DNA of 64,000 nucleotides from Candidatus Thiodiazotropha endoloripes (GTDB lineage Bacteria > Pseudomonadota > Gammaproteobacteria > Chromatiales > Chromatiaceae), in the NCBI GenBank assembly GCA_001709035.1, contig LVKA01000016.1, forward strand, positions 310,001-374,000, written 5' to 3'. Below the pieces are notes generated by a model, which was given only the letters and a program-made list of their open reading frames with translations, had not been told where the DNA came from and searched no databases. Positions 1 to 8,578 of this stretch are shown in pieces (the stretch's first letter is position 1; every line of letters starts with the position of its first letter). The translations under genes and the position numbers were made by a program.

Positions 1-2
1 GG

Positions 3-1847
3 GCCAAGCAGAGTGATCCGGAAGCCGAGCGGATCACCGTGGCCAACTACAACCTGCCCAAACCCAGCCGCTTCTTCACAAGGCTTGCATCCATCCTGGA
101 AACCGAACCGACTGTTGCCAGAATCACAGCCGCTGCTATCAAGCCCACACAGACCGACACACTGCCAGACCAAACAGATTCAACCACAACGGATCCCAGT
201 TGCCGTACCAACGATCAATCGGCCGCCGTAGAAGCGATCATCCATGTGGTCAAAGGCCATGGCAAACGGCCGCTGGTACTCAGCTCCGACCGGGGACGCG
301 GTAAATCCTCAGCCCTGGGGATCGCCGCCGCCCGGCTTCTCCAGAACGGCTACAAGCGCATCCTGGTAACCGCCACACGACAGGCTGCGGTGGAAACCCT
401 GTTCGCCATGGCAGCCCTTGAACTGGGGATGGAACAACAGGGAGCGGATACCCTACACCACCTGCATGGCGAAATTGAGTATGTCGCCCCGGATCGATTG
501 ATCCTGGAGCAGCCCAAGGGAGATCTTCTGCTGGTGGATGAAGCAGCCACCATCCCCACGCCCCAACTCAAAAAACTGCTGGCCCACTACCCCCGTATCA
601 CCTTCGCCACCACAGTGCATGGCTATGAAGGCACCGGCCTGGGATTCAACCACCGATTTAAAAAACACCTCGACCAGCAACGCCCCCAGTGGCGGGAGAT
701 TCAGCTCAAGACACCGATCCGTTGGGCATCCAATGATCCCCTGGAACAGCTGGTCTTCAGAATGCTGGCCCTGGATGCAGAACCGGCGCAGATTAATTCG
801 GACCTGAGCCTGGATAAGAACCAGCTCTGCGTAACATTTCCCAGCCAGAAGCAGCTGATGGAAGATGAACAGCAGCTGCAACAGTTCTTCGGCCTGCTGG
901 TCCTGGCCCACTACCGGACCACACCGAGGGATCTCTGGCATCTGCTGGACGGACCGAATCTGCAACCGGTGGTTGTGAAACATCGACAACAGATCATCGC
1001 CGTCGCCCTGCTCGCTTCTGAAGGGAAATTCTCTACGGAACTCGCAGAACAGATCTGGCTCGGTCGACGACGCCCCCGAGGACACTTACTGGCCCAATCA
1101 CTCTCCGCCCATCTGGGTTTGAGAACGGCGTCGACTCTGAAGGGATTGCGGATCATGAGAATTGCCGTGCATCCTGCCCTACAAAACAGAGGCCTTGGTC
1201 AACAACTGCTTAATGCGATACAAAATTACGCCACTGATCAGGCGTATGACTATCTAGGTGTCAGTTTTGGTGCTGAGGCGAGACTGATTCGATTCTGGCA
1301 GGCCAACGGCATGAAAGCCGTAAGGCTGGGTATCCACCCGGGAGCAAGTAGCAGTCAGCAATCGGTAATGCATATCCAGGCCCTGAGTAGTAGAGGCGAA
1401 TCGATGCTGAAACAAGCTAGAACCAGCTATGCCAGACAACTGCCAGCACTGCTTGCAGAGCCACTGAGTCAAGTCTCATCCGAGTTGCTCGTACTCCTGC
1501 TCAAGGGGCTTGAAACACCCCCCGTGTCGGATCTGACAGAACAGGAGTGGTTGGATGCGATTGCTTACGCTTTTGGCAATCGGGGATATGACTATACCCA
1601 GAGCACCATTCAGACACTCGCCTTAAATGCACTTGTCGATGGGCTGTTAGATGACGCGGAGAACAGCCTGTTGATTAAACGAGTGCTACAAAAACAGGTA
1701 TGGAATGATTGCACGAGAGCACTTGATCTCTCCGGTAAGAAAACCGCAGATTCAAAGATACGTAAAACCTTGCAGAAGGTTGTTTCTCATTATGCTGACA
1801 GTGCAACCTCTGATCTAGTTTGTAAGATCAAAAGGATATCTGATTAA
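3..1847 (+). CDS. tmcA: tRNA(Met) cytidine acetyltransferase TmcA, 5' end cut by window edge
   Basis: TmcA acetylates the wobble cytidine (ac4C34) of elongator tRNA-Met using acetyl-CoA and ATP. Reading from the GTG at 39 as residue 1, a Walker A-like loop SDRGRGKSS lies at about 83-91 and a DEAATIP Walker B box at 167-173, so the helicase-like ATPase module is intact. A GNAT acetyl-CoA loop (AVHPALQNRGLGQQL) lies near 375-390, followed by the tRNA-binding tail. The frame stays open to the first base of the window. About 600 residues are visible against roughly 670 in the E. coli enzyme, so the true start is probably upstream and the GTG at 39 is internal. It is the last gene before the foreign-looking cassette on the opposite strand. 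Identity is confident; the start is unknown. Confidence 0.93.
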   Translation, partial: AKQSDPEAERITVANYNLPKPSRFFTRLASILETEPTVARITAAAIKPTQTDTLPDQTDSTTTDPSCRTNDQSAAVEAIIHVVKGHGKRPLVLSSDRGRGKSSALGIAAARLLQNGYKRILVTATRQAAVETLFAMAALELGMEQQGADTLHHLHGEIEYVAPDRLILEQPKGDLLLVDEAATIPTPQLKKLLAHYPRITFATTVHGYEGTGLGFNHRFKKHLDQQRPQWREIQLKTPIRWASNDPLEQLVFRMLALDAEPAQINSDLSLDKNQLCVTFPSQKQLMEDEQQLQQFFGLLVLAHYRTTPRDLWHLLDGPNLQPVVVKHRQQIIAVALLASEGKFSTELAEQIWLGRRRPRGHLLAQSLSAHLGLRTASTLKGLRIMRIAVHPALQNRGLGQQLLNAIQNYATDQAYDYLGVSFGAEARLIRFWQANGMKAVRLGIHPGASSSQQSVMHIQALSSRGESMLKQARTSYARQLPALLAEPLSQVSSELLVLLLKGLETPPVSDLTEQEWLDAIAYAFGNRGYDYTQSTIQTLALNALVDGLLDDAENSLLIKRVLQKQVWNDCTRALDLSGKKTADSKIRKTLQKVVSHYADSATSDLVCKIKRISD

Positions 1848-1961
1848 TTCTCTTTTCTTCGCCCGGTGAATGCCAACTCACTCAGAGGCACATGTGAATA
1901 TCGCTTCATTTCCTCATGCCATATATTACTTCCAATATGATAATGCATGACTTTTTTCATT

Positions 1962-1988
1962 GACTGCTTTCGGCCATAAGCGGACATT
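1962..1988 (-). repeat. short repeat-like sequence at the left edge of the defence cassette
   Basis: Read on the minus strand this stretch begins AATGTCCGCTT and continues with GGCCGAAAGC. A sequence starting with the same 11 bases and similar beyond lies on the plus strand at 7313-7340, on the other side of the three-gene cassette, so the two copies are inverted relative to each other. From memory, related short sequences are dispersed in gammaproteobacterial genomes; this was not checked. Confidence 0.45.
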
Positions 1989-2003
1989 AGAATAGTATTT
2001 TAC

Positions 2004-3350
2004 TTAAGCTATTTGAGGTTTCAGATCACCTTCCAACATAGCTATACAAAACCGGAGGCTGTAGCCATTTAAGCGGTGATTGGGCCAAGCATCCTTTTCA
2101 AAGGACACGCTATACAGGTCATAGATATCATCCATATTTTCTTCACTGATAATCGCCTCTTTTATCTTTTCAGGAAGGATCTGATTGGTGCTTTTTTGAA
2201 ATAATGTCTCGACAACATCAAGCATCTTTTCTCGGGCTATATCTGCATCCTTGCTATCATTTACATTCACGGTCACTTTCAAGGATCGTGCAGAACGGCT
2301 ATTCCCATCGATATAATAAGCGAAATTTGCTTTTATAATCCCATCCCCAAATTCTACATATGGAGCTGAAGCAAACCAGTCTCCTTGCAATTCCTTATAA
2401 TGCCCTGTTTCTACACCTTGATTTTTAAGAAATTCTTGTGCCTCATATGGCGACCACCCTTCAGTTTTTGAAACGGAAGGCGGGTTTCTCTCAACCCTTC
2501 GCATGGCGCTGAAATCCTGCCACGCTTTGAGTACATCCCGAAGATTATTGATATCCCGAACTTGAAGCATCCATACCCACCGCTCAAGGTCTTTAATATG
2601 GAAGTTGAATACAATAAGAGCAAAAGCTTTAGTAAATCGTTTTACCCATTTGTCTTTTACGGAAAACTGCAACGTCACAAATATATTCTCATAGGTTGTG
2701 TAAACCACTAGAAAGAAAATTAACGGCAGGTAGGCCAACGTTAAAAATGGAGGAAGCAAAAAATCTTCGGCAGTTTCCGGTTTTGCAAACTCTGAAAAAT
2801 TTGTGACTAATTCATATAGCGCATAAATAATCAGAGAAAGTCCAAAAATCGACAAAATCATTCCGAACAGGTTTTCAACACTCTTATACATTTTATCTGC
2901 TTGAGAAAAAGCATGCAGCATAGTGATGAAAACCAACACTGGAAACAGAATTAATTCCGCCCAGAATGGAAGCACATAAAACCCGATCAGAAATTCGACC
3001 AATGCAATAAGTTTTATATTGTCTAATACGGTCTTCTTAAATAACCCGCTGTTATTCTTGTATTTCTCAAGGTCAAAAAATGACAGGAAAGCCACAGCAA
3101 AAAACCAGATCATCGTGTTTTTAAGCTGCCCGATATGCCAGAGATCAATTTCGTGGAGACAATAGACTAGAAAAGAAACATAAAATAATGCCAAGAAGAG
3201 TAGCGCTTGAATCTTCCAGACAAAGAAGGATTGGATAACATCTACCAATGGCCCCCTGACTTCTCGCATTCTTGGCGACAGCCCTAAATAAAGTGCTAAG
3301 GCTGTAAACCATATCAATATTGACCACTCCCTATTATTCAGTACATCCAT
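2004..3350 (-). CDS. unrecognised multi-pass membrane protein, third gene of the defence cassette
   Basis: I do not recognise this 448-residue protein. The N-terminal half is strongly hydrophobic, with about seven likely membrane segments near residues 8-25, 42-64, 78-94, 111-127, 130-147, 160-182 and 198-218. From about residue 226 it is a soluble, charged domain that would face the cytoplasm or periplasm. No nuclease, TIR, protease or nucleotide-binding motif is evident. The ATG at 3350 is preceded by AAGG and lies only 18 nt after the helicase gene stop, so the three minus-strand genes are probably one operon. Base composition is A+T rich like the two upstream genes. By context it could be a membrane effector or accessory protein of the OLD/UvrD pair; that is inference only. 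Confidence 0.75.
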   Translation of the reverse strand: MDVLNNREWSILIWFTALALYLGLSPRMREVRGPLVDVIQSFFVWKIQALLFLALFYVSFLVYCLHEIDLWHIGQLKNTMIWFFAVAFLSFFDLEKYKNNSGLFKKTVLDNIKLIALVEFLIGFYVLPFWAELILFPVLVFITMLHAFSQADKMYKSVENLFGMILSIFGLSLIIYALYELVTNFSEFAKPETAEDFLLPPFLTLAYLPLIFFLVVYTTYENIFVTLQFSVKDKWVKRFTKAFALIVFNFHIKDLERWVWMLQVRDINNLRDVLKAWQDFSAMRRVERNPPSVSKTEGWSPYEAQEFLKNQGVETGHYKELQGDWFASAPYVEFGDGIIKANFAYYIDGNSRSARSLKVTVNVNDSKDADIAREKMLDVVETLFQKSTNQILPEKIKEAIISEENMDDIYDLYSVSFEKDAWPNHRLNGYSLRFCIAMLEGDLKPQIA

Positions 3351-3368
3351 TACCTTGAAAACTCATGT

Positions 3369-5249
3369 TCATACTAGCTGAATTATCCACCCATGCTGCT
3401 CTAGCTGCGTCCTTACATCAGGCTGAATTCGGTCCTGGTGAGCCGCCATACAAAGGAGCCTACGAGGTCTGCTAGCGGCTACGTAAAGCTGTCTGGCAAA
3501 TTTTTGCTTCCGCGGTCCGGAAATTGCCCCGTTTTGCGTGAACGCCAACCTTCCGGATAGCGTCTCTAGATCATACTGGTGATTTTTTGTCTCCAGTACC
3601 AACGTCGCATCATGTGTTTCACCTTTCACAGAATGGATCGTTCCGATTTCTATTTCACGACCGGAAGCTGAGCGATATAAATTCGCCGTTCCAGCCTGGG
3701 AAATAACGTTATCGTCGTCATTGCTCTCTGAATAGACCAAATATTCTTTCACCGGCCCCTGTTCACCGTCAATTCCCAGTACAGACAACAACTTAGTGCA
3801 TTGTGCCTCCCAGAGTTCCTTTGAGGGGGTTCCATCCATAATCCAGGACGTAAGCAGACATTTAAACTCTTCGTGTACTCCCGTGGTCCTTAAATGGCTA
3901 CCAAGACTGGTCGCGGAATAGTGCCTTGTATAGTCTCCGACGCTTTCAGTAATGCCGCCTCTACGTAACAAATCCAGTACGCACTGCATGAGTAGTGCGT
4001 ATTGAAAGGCCGCATCAGCTTCCGTCGCCCACCACTCACGTGATACCGCCTCAATGAGCAACTGGGGCCTCGGTGTCTTAACGGATTTTGTTCTATCGTA
4101 ACCAGGCCAATACTCGCTGATAAAGCCACCCTGGCCTTCTGTGCCTCCCACGGCCTTTGCACAACGAGACTGGTTGTTTATCTCCAACGCATCGAGCAAT
4201 TCGCAAAATCTCTCCAACACATTTTCTTTTGTCGCATCTGTGTAGAGAAATATAGTGTGAGGGGTATTATCTGAAGCCTCTCTAAACGATTGAAGTTCGC
4301 CTATCCCTGTGACACTCAGACCGGATATCTTGGCAGCTATATCTACCGGAAATCTATGTGTGCTTTTGAGGGGAACAAGCGCGCCATTGCCATTGAAAGT
4401 CTCATTCGGACTCTCTCCACCCATATTGTCGAAAATGGCCTGGTCCGGATCACCCAACCTTTGCAGCATAACATCATCGCAAAGAAACAATTCGTTAATG
4501 AGATCCTCCTGATATTTTTGTGTATCTTGCATTTCGTCCACGAGGACATAGGAAAAACGTTTTCTGATCGCGCTTACAACCTCGCTATTCTCTTGTATGC
4601 ACTGCTTTGCAAAGTAGTACATCTCTGAGTAAAAAAAGTATCCCCGGTCAAGCCGTTCAAGAAATACTTCCACAAGATTCTTATAAGAAGGTTTGGTCGA
4701 TTCATTTCTGAAGCCTGGAACCTGAACCTCCCCAGTCTCATGGTGAATCTTAAGATCGGATATAGATGCGTACTTCTTGTTAGCTAGAAAGGTCCTTGTT
4801 CCATAACTAATCCGGCTTCCCATCAACGACGCGCAGGCATCATCATCTATACGGACAGGATTCATCTCAGTTGATCGCAAATAGGGTGATGCCAAATATC
4901 TGTTAATAAACTCCTGAATAGTTCCAATAAAGTTGGGGTACTGCGTGAGCCGAAGGCCCGAAGGGTGGCTCTCAATTCGAGCGATAATTTCATTACGGGC
5001 GACGTTGGTATGCGTCAGAACGCATACTCCCGAGTCCGCAGACCTCAGCTTCTTTTCTAGAATGAGAAGCTTGGCCGCAACAATCGTCGTCTTTCCGCTA
5101 CCCGGACAGGCCTGAATATCGTCCCAGGACTTGATAATAACCCGCCTATCGTCGTCAAATTCGAGAGTCATCGACGGGTCTGAAAGCCTTTGGTTGTAGT
5201 CCTGGAGGAACTCGTCGATATCGTTATCAGTAATCTCTAGCTCAGGCAC
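3369..5249 (-). CDS. UvrD/Rep-family superfamily 1 helicase, GajB-like
   Basis: A 626-residue SF1A helicase. Motif I is ACPGSGKT (47-54), motif II VLVDEMQD (235-242), motif III GDPDQAIF (266-273), motif V GTIHSVKGET (536-545) and motif VI QLYVAASRPRRLL (587-599). The stretch before motif I is short and lacks the usual LNxxQ Q-motif of UvrD and Rep. The start is the GTG at 5249, placed directly after the TAG of the OLD gene with a strong AGGAGG seven bases upstream; the two genes are surely co-translated. A class 2 OLD nuclease next to a UvrD-like helicase is the hallmark of Gabija. At 626 residues it is longer than the roughly 490-residue GajB that founded the family, so it is called GajB-like and not GajB. 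Confidence 0.85.
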   Translation of the reverse strand: MPELEITDNDIDEFLQDYNQRLSDPSMTLEFDDDRRVIIKSWDDIQACPGSGKTTIVAAKLLILEKKLRSADSGVCVLTHTNVARNEIIARIESHPSGLRLTQYPNFIGTIQEFINRYLASPYLRSTEMNPVRIDDDACASLMGSRISYGTRTFLANKKYASISDLKIHHETGEVQVPGFRNESTKPSYKNLVEVFLERLDRGYFFYSEMYYFAKQCIQENSEVVSAIRKRFSYVLVDEMQDTQKYQEDLINELFLCDDVMLQRLGDPDQAIFDNMGGESPNETFNGNGALVPLKSTHRFPVDIAAKISGLSVTGIGELQSFREASDNTPHTIFLYTDATKENVLERFCELLDALEINNQSRCAKAVGGTEGQGGFISEYWPGYDRTKSVKTPRPQLLIEAVSREWWATEADAAFQYALLMQCVLDLLRRGGITESVGDYTRHYSATSLGSHLRTTGVHEEFKCLLTSWIMDGTPSKELWEAQCTKLLSVLGIDGEQGPVKEYLVYSESNDDDNVISQAGTANLYRSASGREIEIGTIHSVKGETHDATLVLETKNHQYDLETLSGRLAFTQNGAISGPRKQKFARQLYVAASRPRRLLCMAAHQDRIQPDVRTQLEQHGWIIQLV

Positions 5250-7205
5250 CTACTCGCCTCCTGTATCGGTTGCTGCTGTAGCAGTTTCCTCGGCAACGGG
5301 AGGCGTGCTGAACGGTTCGGTAACATAAGCGATAGCGTCCTTAATGTACGCGGGCATCTTATCCAGAAGTCGATTTTTACCATCCGCATCCGAATAGTCT
5401 TCAATCAGTTTCTGGCTTAGGCGGTATGCCACATCGGTCTTGAGGCTGCTTGATTCAATGAGCCCGTATATTTTTATGGCCCGCAGTTCCGGTTCAGCAG
5501 GGAGGTCCGCGAAGGCCGGATCATCCTCGCCCTTTACGAGGTCATATATATCTTCTGCGAGACCGCTTCGGATAAGGCAGTATTCAAATGTCCACTCATC
5601 AGAAACGAAAACTTTCGTATTTTGTAAGTCAACTAGGGTGAGCTTTGCTTCTTCATGCAAGACTTCGAATGACTGGAGTGACTTTTTCTTGTCAACTACG
5701 GCAGTTCCAAAAGTCACGCCATCAGAGCCTAACCGGGGCAACCAGAAATGCTTGTTCCTGGACTTGAGCGTCTTGAATCCCACATCCTCATTGACGGCGC
5801 TATCGGCAGCTTCCGGCCAAAGATCAATGTCTCTGAGACAGGCAACGCGAATGGGCAGCTTTGGTGTGTCGGTGCTCAGAGTAGCCCTTCTAAGGAATAT
5901 TTTTGCATATCGGATGTAAGCGGTGTTTCCAACATTGACCACGCTTACACCATAATCCTCCAGAGGCCTACCGAGAAGATTTGAAATCGTAGGAAGCAAA
6001 ATGTTCTCACCATCACCCTCTACAACTAGAACTGACTTCGCGAAGAACAAATTCGACTTCGTTACGTCGAGAAACTTCTCAAGAAAAACATAGTCTTCCG
6101 GATTGAGCAATGTTTCGCTTTTTGTTAGAGGAAACGCGGCCCCATTTGAAACCAGGATCATGCTTTCAAGGGGCGCTTTAGAAGCCAAATTGGGGCTATG
6201 GGTGGTAAGGATAGTCTGAAATGTAGCTGAGTTGGTGTCCGAGTAGATATCTCTGATAAATTTTAAAAGCTTCATTTGTAACTGCGGGTGCAAGTGAGCC
6301 TCGGGCTCTTCGATTAACAAGAGCGGGAAGTCACTTTTCTCCTGCTCAAGCAATATCAACTCTGTAGCCATGAAGAGGATATTGCTATATCCAAGCCCTT
6401 GCATGGGCTTTGACACATCAAGTACCAAACTCAAGCGTTGCAAAATATCCTGAAACGCACGCTCTCGCTCTAGAGAGTTCAGCGTGTCAAATTCCTGACT
6501 GCCAAGCATTTGAATGGACAAATCAAATTTGTCCGTATTGAAAGTAAGCTCTCTAACGTAGCGGTCAATATCTGACCGATTATCTTTTAACCCCTGATTA
6601 TTCTTCGCTTCACTACTCGCTTCGATCAATCCCTTGAGCAACGCCTCGAAATGAACTCCATCACGTTTGAAGTGCTTCGAAGAGGAGAGTATTTGTGCAA
6701 GCCTAGAACCTCGACCAGAGGACAGCTCCGCCTCGGCATCTCTAAGCGGCTTCAAATACGTTGACGAAAGATAATCCCGAATTTCTCTTTCGATAGAGAG
6801 ACCGTCACCATTTATCCCTGACCTCAACTCTGTCCGTATTAAGCGGTTTCCCCGCCTAATCACTTCGGTACGGCGTGCGGTCAAAGTCACATATAAGACG
6901 GAATGTCTTACACCTTCATCCCGTTCTTCATGTGTAAGATGCTCTACAAAGGTACGGGCCTGATCTGGCGTAATGCTGTCAAACTTGAGTTTGATTGAAA
7001 AAGTGTCGGAAGAATTATTGAAATCGGATTCGGCTATGCGGGTCCATTCCGCTGAATTCGTATCCAGAGTGAGCCGTATGGCATCAATTAGCGCAGTTTT
7101 GCCGGAATTGTTTTCGCCGACAAGTACGTTAAGCCCTGGGTTCAAAGATAATTTTAAACTTTCAAATATCCTAAAGTTCAGAATATGTAGTTCAGAAACA
7201 TACAT
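5250..7205 (-). CDS. OLD-family ATPase/TOPRIM endonuclease, GajA-like
   Basis: An ABC-type ATPase fused to a TOPRIM nuclease domain. Counting from the ATG at 7205, Walker A GENNSGKT is at 30-37, a signature-like LGYSN region near 271-275, Walker B LLLIEEPEAHLHP at 295-307 and the H-loop TTHSP at 334-338. The TOPRIM domain shows VVEGDGE (394-400) and RDID (458-461), the expected acidic metal ligands. The tail after about residue 640 is Thr/Ala-rich and disordered-looking. The ATG at 7205 is preferred over the one at 7253 because AGGGA lies about nine bases upstream and homologues begin right at the beta strand MYVSELHI. At 651 residues it is larger than the about 578-residue GajA. It heads a three-gene operon with a helicase and a membrane protein. 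Phage defence by DNA cleavage is inferred from family. Confidence 0.85.
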   Translation of the reverse strand: MYVSELHILNFRIFESLKLSLNPGLNVLVGENNSGKTALIDAIRLTLDTNSAEWTRIAESDFNNSSDTFSIKLKFDSITPDQARTFVEHLTHEERDEGVRHSVLYVTLTARRTEVIRRGNRLIRTELRSGINGDGLSIEREIRDYLSSTYLKPLRDAEAELSSGRGSRLAQILSSSKHFKRDGVHFEALLKGLIEASSEAKNNQGLKDNRSDIDRYVRELTFNTDKFDLSIQMLGSQEFDTLNSLERERAFQDILQRLSLVLDVSKPMQGLGYSNILFMATELILLEQEKSDFPLLLIEEPEAHLHPQLQMKLLKFIRDIYSDTNSATFQTILTTHSPNLASKAPLESMILVSNGAAFPLTKSETLLNPEDYVFLEKFLDVTKSNLFFAKSVLVVEGDGENILLPTISNLLGRPLEDYGVSVVNVGNTAYIRYAKIFLRRATLSTDTPKLPIRVACLRDIDLWPEAADSAVNEDVGFKTLKSRNKHFWLPRLGSDGVTFGTAVVDKKKSLQSFEVLHEEAKLTLVDLQNTKVFVSDEWTFEYCLIRSGLAEDIYDLVKGEDDPAFADLPAEPELRAIKIYGLIESSSLKTDVAYRLSQKLIEDYSDADGKNRLLDKMPAYIKDAIAYVTEPFSTPPVAEETATAATDTGGE

Positions 7206-7312
7206 TACCGATATCCCTAATATTAATTTAGACCGTCTTCTCCGGCCAGGCATCTATGTTGCTTAGCCGTCAGCTTTTATGACCAAGGTGTACTTCACTC
7301 GAGGGCTCAACC

Positions 7313-7340
7313 AATGTCCGCTTTGGGTCGCTTGCGGACA
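7313..7340 (+). repeat. short repeat-like sequence at the right edge of the defence cassette
   Basis: Begins AATGTCCGCTT like the minus-strand copy at 1962-1988. It also contains its own inverted arms TGTCCGC (7315-7321) and GCGGACA (7334-7340) around a 12-base loop. It lies 108 bases upstream of the OLD gene start and just beyond the end of the HExxH gene. Confidence 0.45.
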
Positions 7341-7358
7341 ATTTCATTACTCAACTTA

Positions 7359-8147
7359 TCATAAACTTCGCGGCACATAAGCCACCTCCTTCAACTCAGC
7401 AATCGCATTGCTACGATCAAGTTCATCCAATGCCCTCTTGATATACCCTTTCACATTCACATCACAGTGAGGAAAAGCAATTTCCGGCTCTAACCCTTTA
7501 AGACGCAGAAAGATTGCCAGTGCATAGCTGTGCTCGGCCTCCGTAAGATAACCGCCGCCAGACGTTTGCCAGCCAACCGCATCCACGCTTGCGTGTTGCC
7601 GGAAATTGAAAGCGGCGTTTGCCTGGAAAATACCGAACCCCAGAAAGGTAGCGCCAATATCTGTAGCAAACTCCCAGTTTTCCCATCCGCCGGGAGGTGG
7701 TTCTGGTGCTGTGCCGGTGAGATAGTGGGACAACTCATGAGCGAAGGTCGCCACCATTTGGGTTGGATCATCGGTGAGTTTTGGGTTGTAGGTGATCGTG
7801 GCTTGGTTATTCTCATTTACCGAGAAGGTGCCGAGGGGGCTTTGCTCCACGTTTTGCACGGTTAAAGTCGGGGCAACCCGTAGATTAGGATCTTCCTCCT
7901 GAACCTGGAGGGTTACCGGCCAGTTCTCCAATCCGGCGTATTTCATCACTTGTTTTAACGTGGTCTGGGCAGCGGATTCATTTGAGTCGACGATGGAAGG
8001 AAAATAGTCACTTGTGGGGAGAACGAGTTGGGCTTCTTTATAGAAATCGTTCCCTCCGAAATGGGTCAGCAGCCATCTGTAACACTCGATTTGAAACCGA
8101 GTGTCTTGTTCGGTGAGTAACGGCTTTTTACGAAAGGGATTCCACAC
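7359..8147 (-). CDS. uncharacterised protein with HExxH zinc-metallopeptidase motif
   Basis: I cannot name a family. About 262 residues with a clear HELSH motif near residue 140 (context ATFAHELSHYL), the zinc-binding signature of gluzincin-type metallopeptidases. A third ligand is not obvious; a downstream EAEHSYA segment about 70 residues later is a candidate. There is no signal peptide or membrane segment, so it is probably cytoplasmic. The GTG at 8147 is chosen because AAGGA sits eight bases before it; a TTG two codons upstream is too close to that site. It runs in the same direction as the defence cassette but is separated from it by 153 bases with a repeat-like sequence, so it is probably not part of it. 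A candidate promoter lies at 8223-8252. Confidence 0.7.
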   Translation of the reverse strand: MWNPFRKKPLLTEQDTRFQIECYRWLLTHFGGNDFYKEAQLVLPTSDYFPSIVDSNESAAQTTLKQVMKYAGLENWPVTLQVQEEDPNLRVAPTLTVQNVEQSPLGTFSVNENNQATITYNPKLTDDPTQMVATFAHELSHYLTGTAPEPPPGGWENWEFATDIGATFLGFGIFQANAAFNFRQHASVDAVGWQTSGGGYLTEAEHSYALAIFLRLKGLEPEIAFPHCDVNVKGYIKRALDELDRSNAIAELKEVAYVPRSL

Positions 8148-8222
8148 GGTCAAATTCCTTTTTACTCATGATTGTTGTTTTCCCGAGTTCCCCTGCCCTG
8201 TTGGGTATTTATTTAGACGTTC

Positions 8223-8252
8223 TATATAACACCCAATTTAGGACAATATCAA
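8223..8252 (-). promoter_or_regulatory. candidate sigma-70 promoter of the HExxH gene
   Basis: On the minus strand TTGATA (8252-8247) and TATATA (8228-8223) are separated by 18 bases, giving a leader of roughly 70 nt to the GTG at 8147. The match is fair, not strong. Confidence 0.4.
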
Positions 8253-8570
8253 TCACTTAGCTTCCTGCCTTTCTACTCCTCTATTCGCGCAATAAGCCTG
8301 GGGCCACTCCCTCTTAATCCCCGTCCCGGCACGAGCGAGAAGCGCAGGCAAAAGCCGATCAGCGGGCCTGACTGTTTGAGCGATAGCGAGTTTCAGGCCC
8401 GCCGGTTTTTGCCGAGCATCGCAGCGGACCCGAAGGGGCGTGACGGCCGGGCGCTCTGTCTGTTGGTTACTTATCTTTTGGCGCAAAAGAAAAGTGACTC
8501 GCCCAGGAGGGCGAAACAGGGAGTTTCCGACACGAGATTAAGAACGAGTGGCTACACCATCGAATAGCCA
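8253..8570. repeat. structured non-coding, repeat-like element
   Basis: This gap between the HExxH gene and the antiporter carries no credible gene. It holds a perfect 10-bp inverted repeat, GCGGGCCTGA at 8362-8371 and its complement at 8393-8402, followed by a run of T at 8406-8410. A second hairpin, TCTTTTG-GCG-CAAAAGA, lies at 8474-8490. From memory, the phrase around the second hairpin resembles dispersed repeats that yield spurious short frames in proteobacterial genomes. Copy number cannot be judged from one window. Confidence 0.4.
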
Positions 8571-8578
8571 AATTGACA

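Noticed and set aside
8253-8567. Two short frames, one on each strand, in the repeat-like interval
   Set aside because: They overlap, are rich in Arg/Ala, have no ribosome-binding site and span hairpin repeats.
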